Notes under the pieces: model-generated
What the model saw: only the letters and a program-made list of their open reading frames with translations
What the model was told of the DNA's origin: nothing
Databases searched by the model: none
Shown: positions 24,092 to 32,166 of the stretch, piece by piece
How positions within the stretch are numbered: the first letter of the stretch is position 1
How the letters are laid out: each line of letters starts with the position of its first letter
DNA from: Lentzea terrae
GTDB lineage: Bacteria; Actinomycetota; Actinomycetes; Mycobacteriales; Pseudonocardiaceae
Direction of reading: 5' to 3'
Assembly: GCF_003265345.1 (NCBI RefSeq)
Contig: NZ_QFWW01000037.1
Span: forward strand, 1-37,498
DNA length: 37,498 nucleotides
Translations under genes and position numbers: made by a program

Positions 24092-24967
24092 GTGAGCACG
24101 CCAGACGATCGCCGGATCGCGTTCGCCAATGAGCTGATCCGCGTCCGCAAGAAGGCCGGACTCAACGGCAAGCAGCTCGCCGAGCGGTGCGGATGGCATG
24201 CGTCGAAGGTCTCCAAGATCGAGAACACCCGGCAGGACCCGACTGACTCCGATGTCCTCGACTGGATGACCGCTGTCGAGGCGTCGGAGCCAGAGGTCGA
24301 GCGGATGCGTGAGTGGCTCCGCGAGATCGAGATCGACCGTTCCTCCTGGAAGAACCAGCTCCACAAGGGGCACGCCGACAGGCAGACCTACAGCAAGCAG
24401 ATCGAGAGCAGCGTCTCGACCATCCGTGTGTTCGAGTTGATCGTCGTGCCAGGGCTGGTGCAGATCGCCGAGTACGCCCGGCACATCTTCATCAGCGCCG
24501 CGCAGTTCCAGCAGACGCCGATGGACACCGATGACGCCGTGAGCATCCGTATCGAGCGGCAGCGAGCGCTCTACGACAGCGCAAAGAGCATTGAACTGCT
24601 CATATGCGAGTCAGCCCTGATGTACTACGTGTGCCCGCCCGACGTGATGGTCGCGCAGATCGACCGGTTGCTCACGCTGCTCGGTCTTCGCGTGCGATTC
24701 GGCATCATCCCCTTGGGGACGAGACTTCCAACGGTGCCACCGAACGGCTTCTGGATCGTCGGCGAGCGAGTGCTGATCGAGACAGTCGACACCGAGATCA
24801 ACACGGAGACACCCGGCGACCTGGAGACCTATAACCGTCTGATGGACCAGCTGTGGACCGTCGCGGCCGAGGGAGACCGGGCGCGCAAGATCCTCGTTCG
24901 CTGCGCGGAGGCGGCATCAGCAGCCGCCGTGCAGGTGGACGACATTCCGCCGCAGGAGGGGAAGTAG
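24092..24967 (+). CDS. XRE-family regulator with DUF5753 domain
   Basis: A 291-residue protein. An N-terminal helix-turn-helix (GLNGKQLAERCGWHASKVSKIENTRQ, shown here only as landmarks within residues ~22-50) is followed by a long DUF5753-type sensor region. That region includes the usual VPGLVQIAEYARH and RIERQRALYD motifs. The family works as cytoplasmic transcription regulator, usually paired with a DUF397 protein, as in the whiJ- and abaA-type loci of Streptomyces, where such pairs influence development and antibiotic production. The start is GTG 24092 with GAGGAG at a good distance. The DUF397 gene follows three bases after its stop. It is the most likely regulator of the island's divergent promoters. 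Confidence 0.9.
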   Translation: MSTPDDRRIAFANELIRVRKKAGLNGKQLAERCGWHASKVSKIENTRQDPTDSDVLDWMTAVEASEPEVERMREWLREIEIDRSSWKNQLHKGHADRQTYSKQIESSVSTIRVFELIVVPGLVQIAEYARHIFISAAQFQQTPMDTDDAVSIRIERQRALYDSAKSIELLICESALMYYVCPPDVMVAQIDRLLTLLGLRVRFGIIPLGTRLPTVPPNGFWIVGERVLIETVDTEINTETPGDLETYNRLMDQLWTVAAEGDRARKILVRCAEAASAAAVQVDDIPPQEGK

Positions 24968-24970
24968 CCC

Positions 24971-25153
24971 ATGGAACAGATGCAGTTCCGCAAGTCGAGG
25001 TACAGCGTCGGCAACCCAGAGCAGTGCGTCGAGGTCGCATTCGCCTCGGATGTTGTGTGGGTTCGCGACTCCAAAGGCCCGGCGCTGAAGCTGCTTGAGT
25101 TCAGGCCAGACGCGTGGGCTGCCTTCTTGGGGTCGTCGCGTTCATCCGTGTAG
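24971..25153 (+). CDS. DUF397 small protein
   Basis: A 60-residue protein with the DUF397 layout: FRKSRYSVGNPEQCVEVAF near the start, then VWVRDSKGP and a C-terminal FRPDAWAAFL. DUF397 proteins are almost always encoded next to an XRE/DUF5753 regulator and are thought to act as its partner or antagonist. Here the gene follows with a three-base gap and GGAGGGGAAG as ribosome-binding region. It is the last gene of the plus-strand set before the tRNA. A 6-bp hairpin at 25169-25185 may end transcription. Confidence 0.9.
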   Translation: MEQMQFRKSRYSVGNPEQCVEVAFASDVVWVRDSKGPALKLLEFRPDAWAAFLGSSRSSV

Positions 25154-25297
25154 CGCGGCTGATCTGCACCCACGACTAACGTGGGCATTCTTCGTCGGAA
25201 ACGAGGAAAGCGTGTGCACTGGACGCGCTGTGCGCGCCCAGCCGTGCACTGCACGAAGGGCCTCTGCCCTGCGTTTCAGCAGGTTAGAGGCTCTGAG

Positions 25298-25382
25298 CGG
25301 AAGCGGAGGGATTTGAACCCCCGGACGGTTGCCCGTCTCCCGCTTTCAAGGCGGGTGCATTCGGCCGCTCTGCCACGCTTCC
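25298..25382 (-). tRNA. tRNA-Ser (anticodon UGA)
   Basis: An 85-base class II tRNA on the minus strand. The acceptor arms GGAAGCG (25376-25382) and CGCTTCC (25299-25305) pair fully. The D-arm region is GCAGAGCGGCCGAAUGC, the anticodon loop CUUGAAA with anticodon UGA (25346-25348), then a long variable arm and a T arm with GGTTCAAATCC. No CCA is encoded. Its 3' part is repeated at 19425-19478, so this gene is the integration site of the island and its 3' half was probably supplied by the element. Confidence 0.93.
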
Positions 25383-25410
25383 CCGACGCCGTGGGCGTCA
25401 GCGGAGAAGC

Positions 25411-25887
25411 CTAGCCGTTCGACTCCCGCAGGTGTGTCATGACCCGGTCGAACACCTTCGCCAGCACCTCGCCCTCCTCGGGCGTGAGCAGGTCGACGAT
25501 GTGGGCGCGGACGCCGCGCAGGTGGGTCGGGGCCGCCTCCACCAGCTGGGCCATGCCCTTCTGGGTCAGTTCGGCCAGGACGCCTCGGCCGTCTTCTGTG
25601 CACTCGCGCCTCAACACGAGGCCGGCCTTTTCCATGCGGGCCACCTGGTGGGAGACGCGGGACTTCGAGGAGGCCACGTCTTCTGCCAGTTGGGTCATGC
25701 GCATGCGGTGGTTGGGCTGTTCGGACAGACGCACGAGGATCTCGTAGTCGGCCAGTGACACACCGTGGGTGTCCTGCAGCTCTCGGTGCAGCCGGTCCAT
25801 GAGCATGGAGGAACCGTTCACGTAGGTGCGCCACGCACGCATCTCGCCGTCGTCGAGCCAGCGCGGCTCCTGCTCACTTGACGTCAC
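25411..25887 (-). CDS. MarR-family transcriptional regulator
   Basis: A 158-residue winged-helix regulator. The central part reads SLADYEILVRLSEQPNHRMR, followed by the recognition region (TQLAEDVASSKSRVSHQVARM) and the wing (RRECTEDGRGVLAELTQKG). C-terminal helices for dimerisation follow. The much longer open frame upstream is not homologous, so I start at GTG 25887 (TSSEQEPRW). No ribosome-binding site precedes it; a TAGCCT-like -10 box some 13 bases upstream makes a leaderless transcript possible. It is divergent from the 5'-nucleotidase gene across 124 bases and could regulate it, but the ligand and targets are unknown. Confidence 0.87.
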   Translation of the reverse strand: MTSSEQEPRWLDDGEMRAWRTYVNGSSMLMDRLHRELQDTHGVSLADYEILVRLSEQPNHRMRMTQLAEDVASSKSRVSHQVARMEKAGLVLRRECTEDGRGVLAELTQKGMAQLVEAAPTHLRGVRAHIVDLLTPEEGEVLAKVFDRVMTHLRESNG

Positions 25888-26011
25888 GAGAACAAGGCTA
25901 AACCCGAGGATGACGATCGAGGCATTCCTCTGGTAAACGCCGCGTCCGGGAGGCAGACTCCTCCGCCGTACACGCGCGTTAACCACGCCTTGCTGGGAGA
26001 GGCTCTTGCCC

Positions 26012-27724
26012 ATGAGTTCGTTCAGACGGCTTTCCGTTCTGGCGATCACCGCCGCCGCGGCCACTGTCATCAGCGCCACTGGGCCTGCCCAGGCCGACGT
26101 CCAGTCACTGCGCGGTCGGGGCACGGTCGACGTGCGCCTGATCGGCATCAACGACCTGCACGGCAACATCGAGCCGCCGTCGGGGTCGTCCGGTCGGGTG
26201 ATCCTGCCGGACGGTACGACGGTTGACGCCGGTGGCGCCGCGTTCAACGCGACGCACATCAAGAACCTCCAGAAGGAGGTCAAGAACTCGGTGATCGTCG
26301 GGCAGGGCGACCTGATCGGCGCGTCGCCGATCGTGTCCGCGCTGTTCCACGACGAGCCGACGATCGAGGTGCTCAACAAGGTCGGCATGGACGCGACCGC
26401 GGCGGGCAACCACGAGTTCGACGAGGGCTACAAGGAGCTCCTGCGCATGCAGCGCGGTGGCTGCCACCCGGTGGACGGCTGCCAGTTCCGCGACAGCTAC
26501 CCCGGCGCGAGCTTCCCGATCCTCGGTGCGAACGTCACGAAGGTGAAGACCGGGCTGCCCGCGCTGCCGCCGTTCTGGGTGGAGATTCGCGACGGGATGC
26601 CGATCGGCTTCATCGGCATGCCGCTCAAGGACGTGCCGATCCTGGTCGACCCGAACGGCATCAAGGACATCCAGTTCGGTGACGAGGTCAAGGCGGCCAA
26701 CAAGTACGCCAACTTCCTCGACGCGATCGGCGTGAAGTCGATCGTCCTGCTCGTGCACCAGGGCGACCAGGTCACGTCGCCCCAGGGCGGTCCCAACGCG
26801 TGCAACGTGGCGGCCAACAACCCCGGCAGCTACATCGCGACGAACGTCAGCCCGAAGATCGACGCGGTCTTCTCCGGCCACAGCCACCAGCACTACAACT
26901 GCGTGGTCAAGGACCCGGCCGGCAACCCGCGGCCGTTCATCGAGGGTCTCGCGTTCGGGCGTGAGCTGAGCGTCGTCGACCTCAAGATCGACCGGCGGAC
27001 GCGCGACGTCATCCGCGGCGAGACCAAGGCCGACAACAAGATCGTCACCCGCACGGTCGCGCCGGACCCCGAGGTCCAGGCCATCGTCGACCTCGCCAAG
27101 ACGAAGTCCGCCCCGATCGCGAACCAGCCGGTCGGCACGATCGGCGGCAACATCGTCCGGGCGCAGAACGCGGCCGGTGAGTCGCCGCTGGGCGACCTGA
27201 TCGCCGACTCGCAGCTCGAGGCCACCAAGGGCAACGGCGCGGTGCTCGCGCTGATGAACCCCGGTGGCGTGCGCGCGGACCTCACTTTCGCCAGCTCGCC
27301 CGTGGGCGAGGGCGACGGTGTGGTCACCTACGGCGAGATGTTCACCGTCCAGCCGTTCGGCAACATCCTGCAGACGATCACGCTGACCGGCGAGCAGCTC
27401 AAGAACGTGCTGGAGCAGCAGTTCACCGCGACCAGGACGTTCGTGCTGCAGCCCTCGGCCGGTCTGAAGTACACGTGGTCGTCGACCGCACCGTTCGGTT
27501 CGAGGATCTCCGGCGTCACGCTCAACGGCGCACCGCTCGACCCGGCCGCGAGCTACCGCGTCACGATCAACAGCTTCCTGCAGGGCGGCGGTGACGGCTT
27601 CAGCGAGTTCACCAAGGGCACGAACATCACCGGTGGTGGCATCGACCTGGACGCGTTCTCCGCGTACCTGAAGGCGCACCCCGGTCAGCCGGCTCCTCCG
27701 CTCGACCGGATCACCATGCAGTAA
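26012..27724 (+). CDS. Secreted 5'-nucleotidase/bifunctional metallophosphatase
   Basis: A 570-residue exported enzyme with a signal peptide ending near PAQA/DV. The metallophosphatase domain shows IGINDLHGN (residues ~45-53), GQGDLIGASP, AAGNHEFDEG (~129-138), LLVHQGDQ and FSGHSHQHYN (~288-297), which supply the two-metal site. The 5'-nucleotidase C-terminal domain follows with MNPGGVRADL, YGEMFTVQPFGN and SFLQGGGDGF. UshA-like enzymes remove phosphate from external nucleotides so that the nucleoside and phosphate can be taken up. The ATG at 26012 and a TTG six bases before it are both possible starts behind GGGAGAGG. The protein has no sorting signal, so it is probably released or loosely bound. 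Confidence 0.92.
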   Translation: MSSFRRLSVLAITAAAATVISATGPAQADVQSLRGRGTVDVRLIGINDLHGNIEPPSGSSGRVILPDGTTVDAGGAAFNATHIKNLQKEVKNSVIVGQGDLIGASPIVSALFHDEPTIEVLNKVGMDATAAGNHEFDEGYKELLRMQRGGCHPVDGCQFRDSYPGASFPILGANVTKVKTGLPALPPFWVEIRDGMPIGFIGMPLKDVPILVDPNGIKDIQFGDEVKAANKYANFLDAIGVKSIVLLVHQGDQVTSPQGGPNACNVAANNPGSYIATNVSPKIDAVFSGHSHQHYNCVVKDPAGNPRPFIEGLAFGRELSVVDLKIDRRTRDVIRGETKADNKIVTRTVAPDPEVQAIVDLAKTKSAPIANQPVGTIGGNIVRAQNAAGESPLGDLIADSQLEATKGNGAVLALMNPGGVRADLTFASSPVGEGDGVVTYGEMFTVQPFGNILQTITLTGEQLKNVLEQQFTATRTFVLQPSAGLKYTWSSTAPFGSRISGVTLNGAPLDPAASYRVTINSFLQGGGDGFSEFTKGTNITGGGIDLDAFSAYLKAHPGQPAPPLDRITMQ

Positions 27725-27739
27725 CCGCGGAAACGCAGC

Positions 27740-27781
27740 AAAGGCCATCTCGGCGACGGAAGTCGTCGAGATGGCCTTTTT
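27740..27781 (+). terminator. Intrinsic terminator of the 5'-nucleotidase gene
   Basis: An 18-bp stem (27740-27757 with 27762-27779, one G-T pair) with GGAA loop is followed by a T run. It begins 16 bases after the stop and is the most canonical intrinsic terminator in the window. Confidence 0.93.
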
Positions 27782-27821
27782 CACGTGTCCGGCTGCTCCA
27801 TTTGATCTAGAGTGAGGGTCG

Positions 27822-28385
27822 ATGTCCTGGGTGCGTCGGCTTCTGCTGCTCGCCGGTCTGCTGACCGGCGCCTGGTTGCTGGGCAACTCAGGCCAGGCCA
27901 ACGCCGACGTCAAGGTCGAGATCGACCAGCTCAAGGTCGAGGTTCAGCTCCCCGTCGTCGACATCGGTCTCAAGGTCGAGACCGGGCTCGTACCGCAGCA
28001 GCCGGAGCCGCCGGCTCCGCCCAAGCCCGACCCGCGCACCGAGACTCCCCCGCCGCCGGTGGCCCCGCAGGCGCCGCAACCGGTGGTCGTGGAAGCGCCC
28101 GTGCAAGCCGAGGCACCGAAGCAACAACACACGCCGCCGCCGTTGGCGACCCGGCCCACGGACCCAGCTCCCGTCCCGCAACAGCCGCAACCGCAGGCGG
28201 AGCAGCCGATCACCGGCACGCTCCCGCAGAGCGGCGCAGGGGCGTCCTCAGGCAACCAGATCCCGGCGGGCACGCTGACGTACGCGATGCGCCCGCCCAC
28301 CACCACGACGTCTCTGATCAGCACCGAACAGCAAGACGTGCCGCGCACCGTGCGCGCGGAGGAACCGACGTTCTCCCCCGATTGA
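27822..28385 (+). CDS. Secreted proline/glutamine-rich protein
   Basis: A 187-residue protein with a signal peptide (MSWVRRLLLLAGLLTGAWLL, cleavage near QANA/DV). A short region of alternating charged and hydrophobic residues follows (VKVEIDQLKVEVQLPVVD). The long middle is rich in Pro, Gln and Ala, and the end is Thr-rich. No sorting signal or transmembrane segment is seen after the signal peptide. GAGGG stands three bases before the ATG. The chaplin-like gene follows 60 bases later in the same direction, so both may act together at the cell surface. I recognise no family. Confidence 0.75.
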   Translation: MSWVRRLLLLAGLLTGAWLLGNSGQANADVKVEIDQLKVEVQLPVVDIGLKVETGLVPQQPEPPAPPKPDPRTETPPPPVAPQAPQPVVVEAPVQAEAPKQQHTPPPLATRPTDPAPVPQQPQPQAEQPITGTLPQSGAGASSGNQIPAGTLTYAMRPPTTTTSLISTEQQDVPRTVRAEEPTFSPD

Positions 28386-28445
28386 TCCAGTGGCGGCACC
28401 AGCCGTGCACAGGGATCTTTCATTTCCACTCCAGGGAGAACAGTC

Positions 28446-29213
28446 ATGCGCAAGAACCTCAACAGGACCATGTCCGCGGCCCTCCTGGCCGGCGGCATCA
28501 TGGTCGGAACCGCCGGGTTCGCCCAGGCCATTCCGGTGCCGCTCAACGTCGACGAGGAGGTTCGCGTCGGCAATCTGGTGAGCGTCCCGGTCAAGGTCTG
28601 CGGCAACGCGATCAACGTGCTGGGCACCAGCGACGCGACCTGCGACTCCGGTGACAAGCCCGCCGCCCAGCGCACGATGGCCGAGCCCGCGCTCGTCTCC
28701 GCGCCGGTCACGGTGTGCGGCAACTCGGTCGGCGTCGCCGGTGGCGGCTCCGGCAGCTGCGGCGAGACCAAGCCGGAACCGCCCAACGGCGCCGTCGAGG
28801 CCCCGATCACCGTCTGCGGCACCAGCGCGGCCGTCCTCGGCACCGCGAAGGGCGACTGCGGCACGGCCGAGCAGCCTCCCGGCGAGGAGCCGCCGGGTGA
28901 GGAGCCCCCCGGCGAGGAGCCCCCCGGCCAGAACCCGCCCGGCCAGACGCCGCCCGGTCAGACGCCTCCCGGCAACGGCGGCAACCCCGGCGGTGGCAAC
29001 AACGGCGGCGACAACAACTCCGGTGGCGGCAACAGCGACGACACGGGTGCCGGCGTCCCGCAGACGGGCAACAAGGCGTCGCAGCAGGCGACCCCGATCC
29101 CGAACCTGTCCAAGACCGGTGCCGACCCGCTGGAGTTCCTGCTGGTCGGTCTCGGCCTGATGACCGCGGGCGTGATGGCACGCCGCGGCGCGCGTCGCGT
29201 CACGAAGGCCTGA
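28446..29213 (+). CDS. Chaplin-like surface protein with three repeats and LSKTG sorting signal
   Basis: A 255-residue exported protein with signal peptide ending at AQA/IP. Three short repeats follow: VPVKVCGNAINVLGTSDATC, APVTVCGNSVGVAGGGSGSC and APITVCGTSAAVLGTAKGDC. Each has the V-x-V-C-G-N-x-x-x-V-x-G...C core of chaplins, the small amphipathic proteins that coat aerial hyphae of Streptomyces. A stalk of PPGEE/PPGQT pentapeptide repeats and a Gly/Asn-rich stretch lead to LSKTG, a hydrophobic segment and a basic tail (RRGARRVTKA), which is a wall-sorting signal. Known long chaplins carry two chaplin domains and LAxTG; three shortened domains in a row are unusual. GGGAGAA precedes the ATG. 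Confidence 0.85.
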   Translation: MRKNLNRTMSAALLAGGIMVGTAGFAQAIPVPLNVDEEVRVGNLVSVPVKVCGNAINVLGTSDATCDSGDKPAAQRTMAEPALVSAPVTVCGNSVGVAGGGSGSCGETKPEPPNGAVEAPITVCGTSAAVLGTAKGDCGTAEQPPGEEPPGEEPPGEEPPGQNPPGQTPPGQTPPGNGGNPGGGNNGGDNNSGGGNSDDTGAGVPQTGNKASQQATPIPNLSKTGADPLEFLLVGLGLMTAGVMARRGARRVTKA

Positions 29214-29245
29214 TCACTTAAAGGTCATTTTACGACGATTTCTCA

Positions 29246-29281
29246 CAATCGCCCGGCGAGCTGGATCTCGCCGGGCGATTG
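29246..29281 (+). terminator. Terminator of the chaplin-like gene
   Basis: A perfect 15-bp stem (29246-29260 with 29267-29281) closed by a six-base loop begins 32 bases past the stop codon. There is no strong T run after it. The remaining sequence up to 29696 shows no supportable gene: open frames there have poor composition and no ribosome-binding sites. Confidence 0.8.
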
Positions 29282-29696
29282 CTGTCTGCACAGTCGATCT
29301 CCGCAGGTCACCCGTCTGACTTCACCAATTCAGGTTTCGGGTGAGGTGTTGAGAAATGTAGCGATCAAGCGCATGCTCGATAACGAGCTGGCAACCGGCA
29401 GGTGAATGAACGAGACCGCCCGGTGGCCACGCCCAGAAGGGGTAGGTGGTGCTGTGCAGGTATCTCCTCGCTGTGGCGAAACGCGGTCTGTTGCATCCCC
29501 GCGAGTGGATCGGACGTGACCGGTCCGGTCGCGACTGTGTAGCAACGGGCACGAGGTTTCGGGTGCCCAGGCGCCATCGGCGTCGCTCGGCGCACTTCGA
29601 CGCTGTTGAGCTCGGCTTCGGTGTCGTCTCATGGCGTCACCGGCTGAGCCCCACGCCAACCTTCGTGGGCCGTAGTCGTCACAACCAAATGGGAAA

Positions 29697-29737
29697 GCCT
29701 CGGTGCGGTGCCCCGACGTCGGGCTCCGCACCGAGGC
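29697..29737. terminator. Large hairpin upstream of the zinc metallopeptidase gene
   Basis: A 12-bp stem (GCCTCGGTGCGG at 29697-29708 with its complement at 29726-29737) encloses a second palindrome, CCCGACGTCGGG. It lies 61 bases before the GTG of the metallopeptidase gene. It may stop upstream transcription or be a leader structure of that gene; no more can be said from the sequence. Confidence 0.5.
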
Positions 29738-29798
29738 GTGTTTGGTGCTTTATCGTTTGCGGCACCCACCCCTCGGGGTCCTTGGCGGGAGGATTGCG

Positions 29799-30701
29799 GT
29801 GCAGTTCAACGAAGGCGCGGAACTCGACCTTTCTCAGGTTTCGGACCAGCGCGGCGTGGGCGGCCGGGTCGCCGGCGTCGGCGGCGGTCTCGGCGTGGTC
29901 GGCCTCATCGTCTACTTCCTGATCCAGCAGTTCACCGGCATCCAGCTGCCCGCGGGCGGACTCGAGAGCGGCGGGCTCAGCCCCAACTCCCAGGTCGAGT
30001 CCAGCCAGCTGGCCGAGAAGTGCAAGACCGGTGCCGACGCCAACCGCGACAGCGACTGCCGGGTCGTCGCCACCATCAACTCGATCCAGGCCTTCTGGAC
30101 CGACCAGTTCGCCCGCTCCGGGCGCAGCTACCAGGTCACCAAGACCAACTTCTTCCGCAACAGCGTGAACACCCGCTGCGGCAACGCGACCTCCGCGGTC
30201 GGCCCGTTCTACTGCCCCGCCGACTCCCAGGTGTACATCGACCTGGACTTCTTCAACGAGCTGCGCACCAAGTTCGGCGCGCAGGGCGGCCCGTTCGTCG
30301 AGGCCTACGTGCTGGCCCACGAGTACGGCCACCACGTCCAGAACCTGCTCGGCACCTCCGACCGCGTCAGCTCCCGCACCGGCCCCACGTCCGACTCGGT
30401 GCGGCTGGAGCTGCAGGCCGACTGCTACGCGGGCTCGTGGGCCAAGGCCGCGACGACCACTCCGTCGGCCAACGGTCAGCCCCTCATCACGAACATCACC
30501 CAGGAAGACGTGAACGCGGCACTGGACGCGGCGGCGCGCATCGGTGACGACTTCATCCAGCGCGAGCTCGGGGGCGGCCGGGTGGACACCACCAAGTTCA
30601 GCCACGGCAGCTCGGCGCAGCGGCAGAAGTGGTTCACGACCGGGCTGCAGACGGGCGACCCCGCCCGCTGCAACACGTTCGACACCAACAACCTGGGCTG
30701 A
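29799..30701 (+). CDS. Membrane-anchored neutral zinc metallopeptidase (YpfJ-like)
   Basis: A 300-residue protein of the putative neutral zinc metallopeptidase family. A short cytoplasmic start leads to one membrane helix (GLGVVGLIVYFLIQQFTGI). The large external domain has the zinc motif HEYGHH (residues ~174-179) in YVLAHEYGHHVQNLLG, preceded by PFYCPADSQVYIDLDFF and followed by RLELQADCYAGSW, whose Glu/Asp are the usual further ligands. The GTG at 29799 has GGGAGGA at a good distance. The substrate is unknown. The lipoprotein gene follows after 42 bases, probably in the same transcript. Confidence 0.9.
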   Translation: MQFNEGAELDLSQVSDQRGVGGRVAGVGGGLGVVGLIVYFLIQQFTGIQLPAGGLESGGLSPNSQVESSQLAEKCKTGADANRDSDCRVVATINSIQAFWTDQFARSGRSYQVTKTNFFRNSVNTRCGNATSAVGPFYCPADSQVYIDLDFFNELRTKFGAQGGPFVEAYVLAHEYGHHVQNLLGTSDRVSSRTGPTSDSVRLELQADCYAGSWAKAATTTPSANGQPLITNITQEDVNAALDAAARIGDDFIQRELGGGRVDTTKFSHGSSAQRQKWFTTGLQTGDPARCNTFDTNNLG

Positions 30702-30743
30702 CTCGGACAGCGCGTTCGGCCAGGGTGTGCTGGACTGACGATC

Positions 30744-31370
30744 ATGGGCACCCGTCTCATGGCACTCCTGGCCGTCGCGGCACTCACCGCCTGCACCTCG
30801 CCGCCGGAGCCGCCGACGGGCTCGCCCGGGCCGAAGCTCGACCCGCAGGCGATCGCCTACGACAACCTCGACTTCAACCTGTCCCGGCCGGAGGTCTTCG
30901 ACAACACCTGCGAGACCCTGCCGTCGGACCTGCAGTCGTTGCTGGAGCTCAGGAAGAAGCCCTACACCGGTTCCGGCGGCGGCTGCCACGCGCAGGAGGA
31001 GTGGGGCAGCCTCTCCATCGAGCTCTTCAGTCCCGGTGCCGCGCGGAAGTCGAAGGCCCAGCACTTCGTCGACGTGTGGAACGGGGACCGCGTCAGCGGG
31101 CACTACTTCCAGCGGTCGATCCTGCTGGACCGGTACTACGCGACGACGGTGGTCACCGGCGAGGTGAACGAGTACTGCACCGTCACGGTGGACACCGGTG
31201 CAGAGCGCCCGTTCGAGGTCCAGGCCTCGATGAAGCTGGAGGAGTCCACCGGCTTGCAGGCCGTGGACGTCGACCAGCCGATCGACCGGGCCATGCGGGA
31301 CTTCTGCCCCAGGGCTTGGGAAACGGTGTTGCCGCTGATCGACGAGAACGGCGGCAGCCGGGCTCGCTGA
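30744..31370 (+). CDS. Lipoprotein, DUF3558-like
   Basis: A 208-residue protein with a lipoprotein signal: MGTRLMALLAVAALTACTSP, lipobox LTAC with Cys17. A Pro-rich linker follows. The soluble part has several Cys residues (NTCETLP, GGCHAQEEW, EYCTVTV, DFCPRAW) in a pattern like the DUF3558 lipoproteins of Pseudonocardiales and mycobacteria; the family call is tentative. It probably sits on the outer face of the membrane. Its 3' end faces that of the ABC permease gene four bases away. Confidence 0.78.
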   Translation: MGTRLMALLAVAALTACTSPPEPPTGSPGPKLDPQAIAYDNLDFNLSRPEVFDNTCETLPSDLQSLLELRKKPYTGSGGGCHAQEEWGSLSIELFSPGAARKSKAQHFVDVWNGDRVSGHYFQRSILLDRYYATTVVTGEVNEYCTVTVDTGAERPFEVQASMKLEESTGLQAVDVDQPIDRAMRDFCPRAWETVLPLIDENGGSRAR

Positions 31371-31374
31371 CTCG

Positions 31375-32166
31375 TCAGCCGGCGTCGCGCCGCTGCAGGC
31401 GGAAGAGCGAGAACGCGAGCAGGGCCAGCCAGAGGACCGACGCGGAGATGGTCTGCGCCCACCCGGTGCCGAGGCCTGCCAGGTGCCAGGCGGGTTCGAG
31501 CGGGTAGATCAGGCCGAACACCTCGGGCAGGCTGAGCCGGGCGACGGCCAGCATCGGCACCACGATGAAGAACACCGTCAGCGAGCCGCCCGTGTTCGGG
31601 ACGAGCAGCGAGACGATCAACGCGGTCAGCAGCACCAGCGCGGTGGCCAGCATGGTCACGCCGAGCACCCAGCCCATCCGCATGCCCAGCAGGTAGTTGT
31701 GGTTGTTCCCGTGTGCGGCGGTCTTGATCAGGATCGGGAACAGGACGAACGTGAACAGCGTGCACGCCAGCCACACGCCGGCGAGCACCGTGCCCTGGGC
31801 CAGGAAGTAGCGCATCCGGGAGGGCTGCACCAGCAACGTCGGCTGCACGCTCTTGTACTGCCACTCGCCGGCGACCAGCTTGATCACGGTCGAGAAGACC
31901 AGCAGCAGGCCCAGCTGCACCACGATCAGCAGCGGCCCGATCTGCTTGCCGGCGCTCGCCAGGTTCGACTGCGTGAGGGTGAACAGCATCATCAGCCCGA
32001 CCAGGAAGATCGGGGAGAACGCCAGCACGAGCTTGTCCGACCGGGTGCCGACGAGCTTGCGCGCCTCGACCGCCACCAGCCGCCAGAACGGTGACCGCTG
32101 GGCCGCGCACGCCGCCCACGGACCAGGGGCCGCAACAGGAGACGCGACGGTCTGCTGGTGGATCAT
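31375..32166 (-). CDS. ABC transporter permease (ABC-2 type)
   Basis: A 263-residue membrane protein with about six hydrophobic segments, starting after a ~45-residue cytoplasmic stretch (VAVEARKLVGTRSDK). Motifs such as GEWQYKSVQPTLLVQPSRMRYFLAQ are typical of ABC-2 permeases paired with a drug- or bacteriocin-type ATPase. The ATG at 32166 overlaps the stop of the ATPase gene (ATGA), so the two are translated together and form one transporter. The substrate is unknown; export of a toxic or signalling compound would be usual. Confidence 0.87.
   Translation of the reverse strand: MIHQQTVASPVAAPGPWAACAAQRSPFWRLVAVEARKLVGTRSDKLVLAFSPIFLVGLMMLFTLTQSNLASAGKQIGPLLIVVQLGLLLVFSTVIKLVAGEWQYKSVQPTLLVQPSRMRYFLAQGTVLAGVWLACTLFTFVLFPILIKTAAHGNNHNYLLGMRMGWVLGVTMLATALVLLTALIVSLLVPNTGGSLTVFFIVVPMLAVARLSLPEVFGLIYPLEPAWHLAGLGTGWAQTISASVLWLALLAFSLFRLQRRDAG

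Noticed and set aside
25207..25290. Possible integrase remnant between the DUF397 gene and the tRNA
   Set aside because: All frames are short and show no tyrosine or serine recombinase motif.
28878..28977. Repeated CCCGGCGAGGAGCC-type units that look like a direct-repeat array
   Set aside because: They encode the PPGEE/PPGQT stalk of the chaplin-like protein; there are no spacers, so this is not a CRISPR array.
29330..29731. 133-codon minus-strand frame and a plus-strand frame in the gap 29282-29798
   Set aside because: No ribosome-binding site, no motif, poor codon pattern; it crosses the hairpin at 29697-29737. I treat the gap as non-coding.
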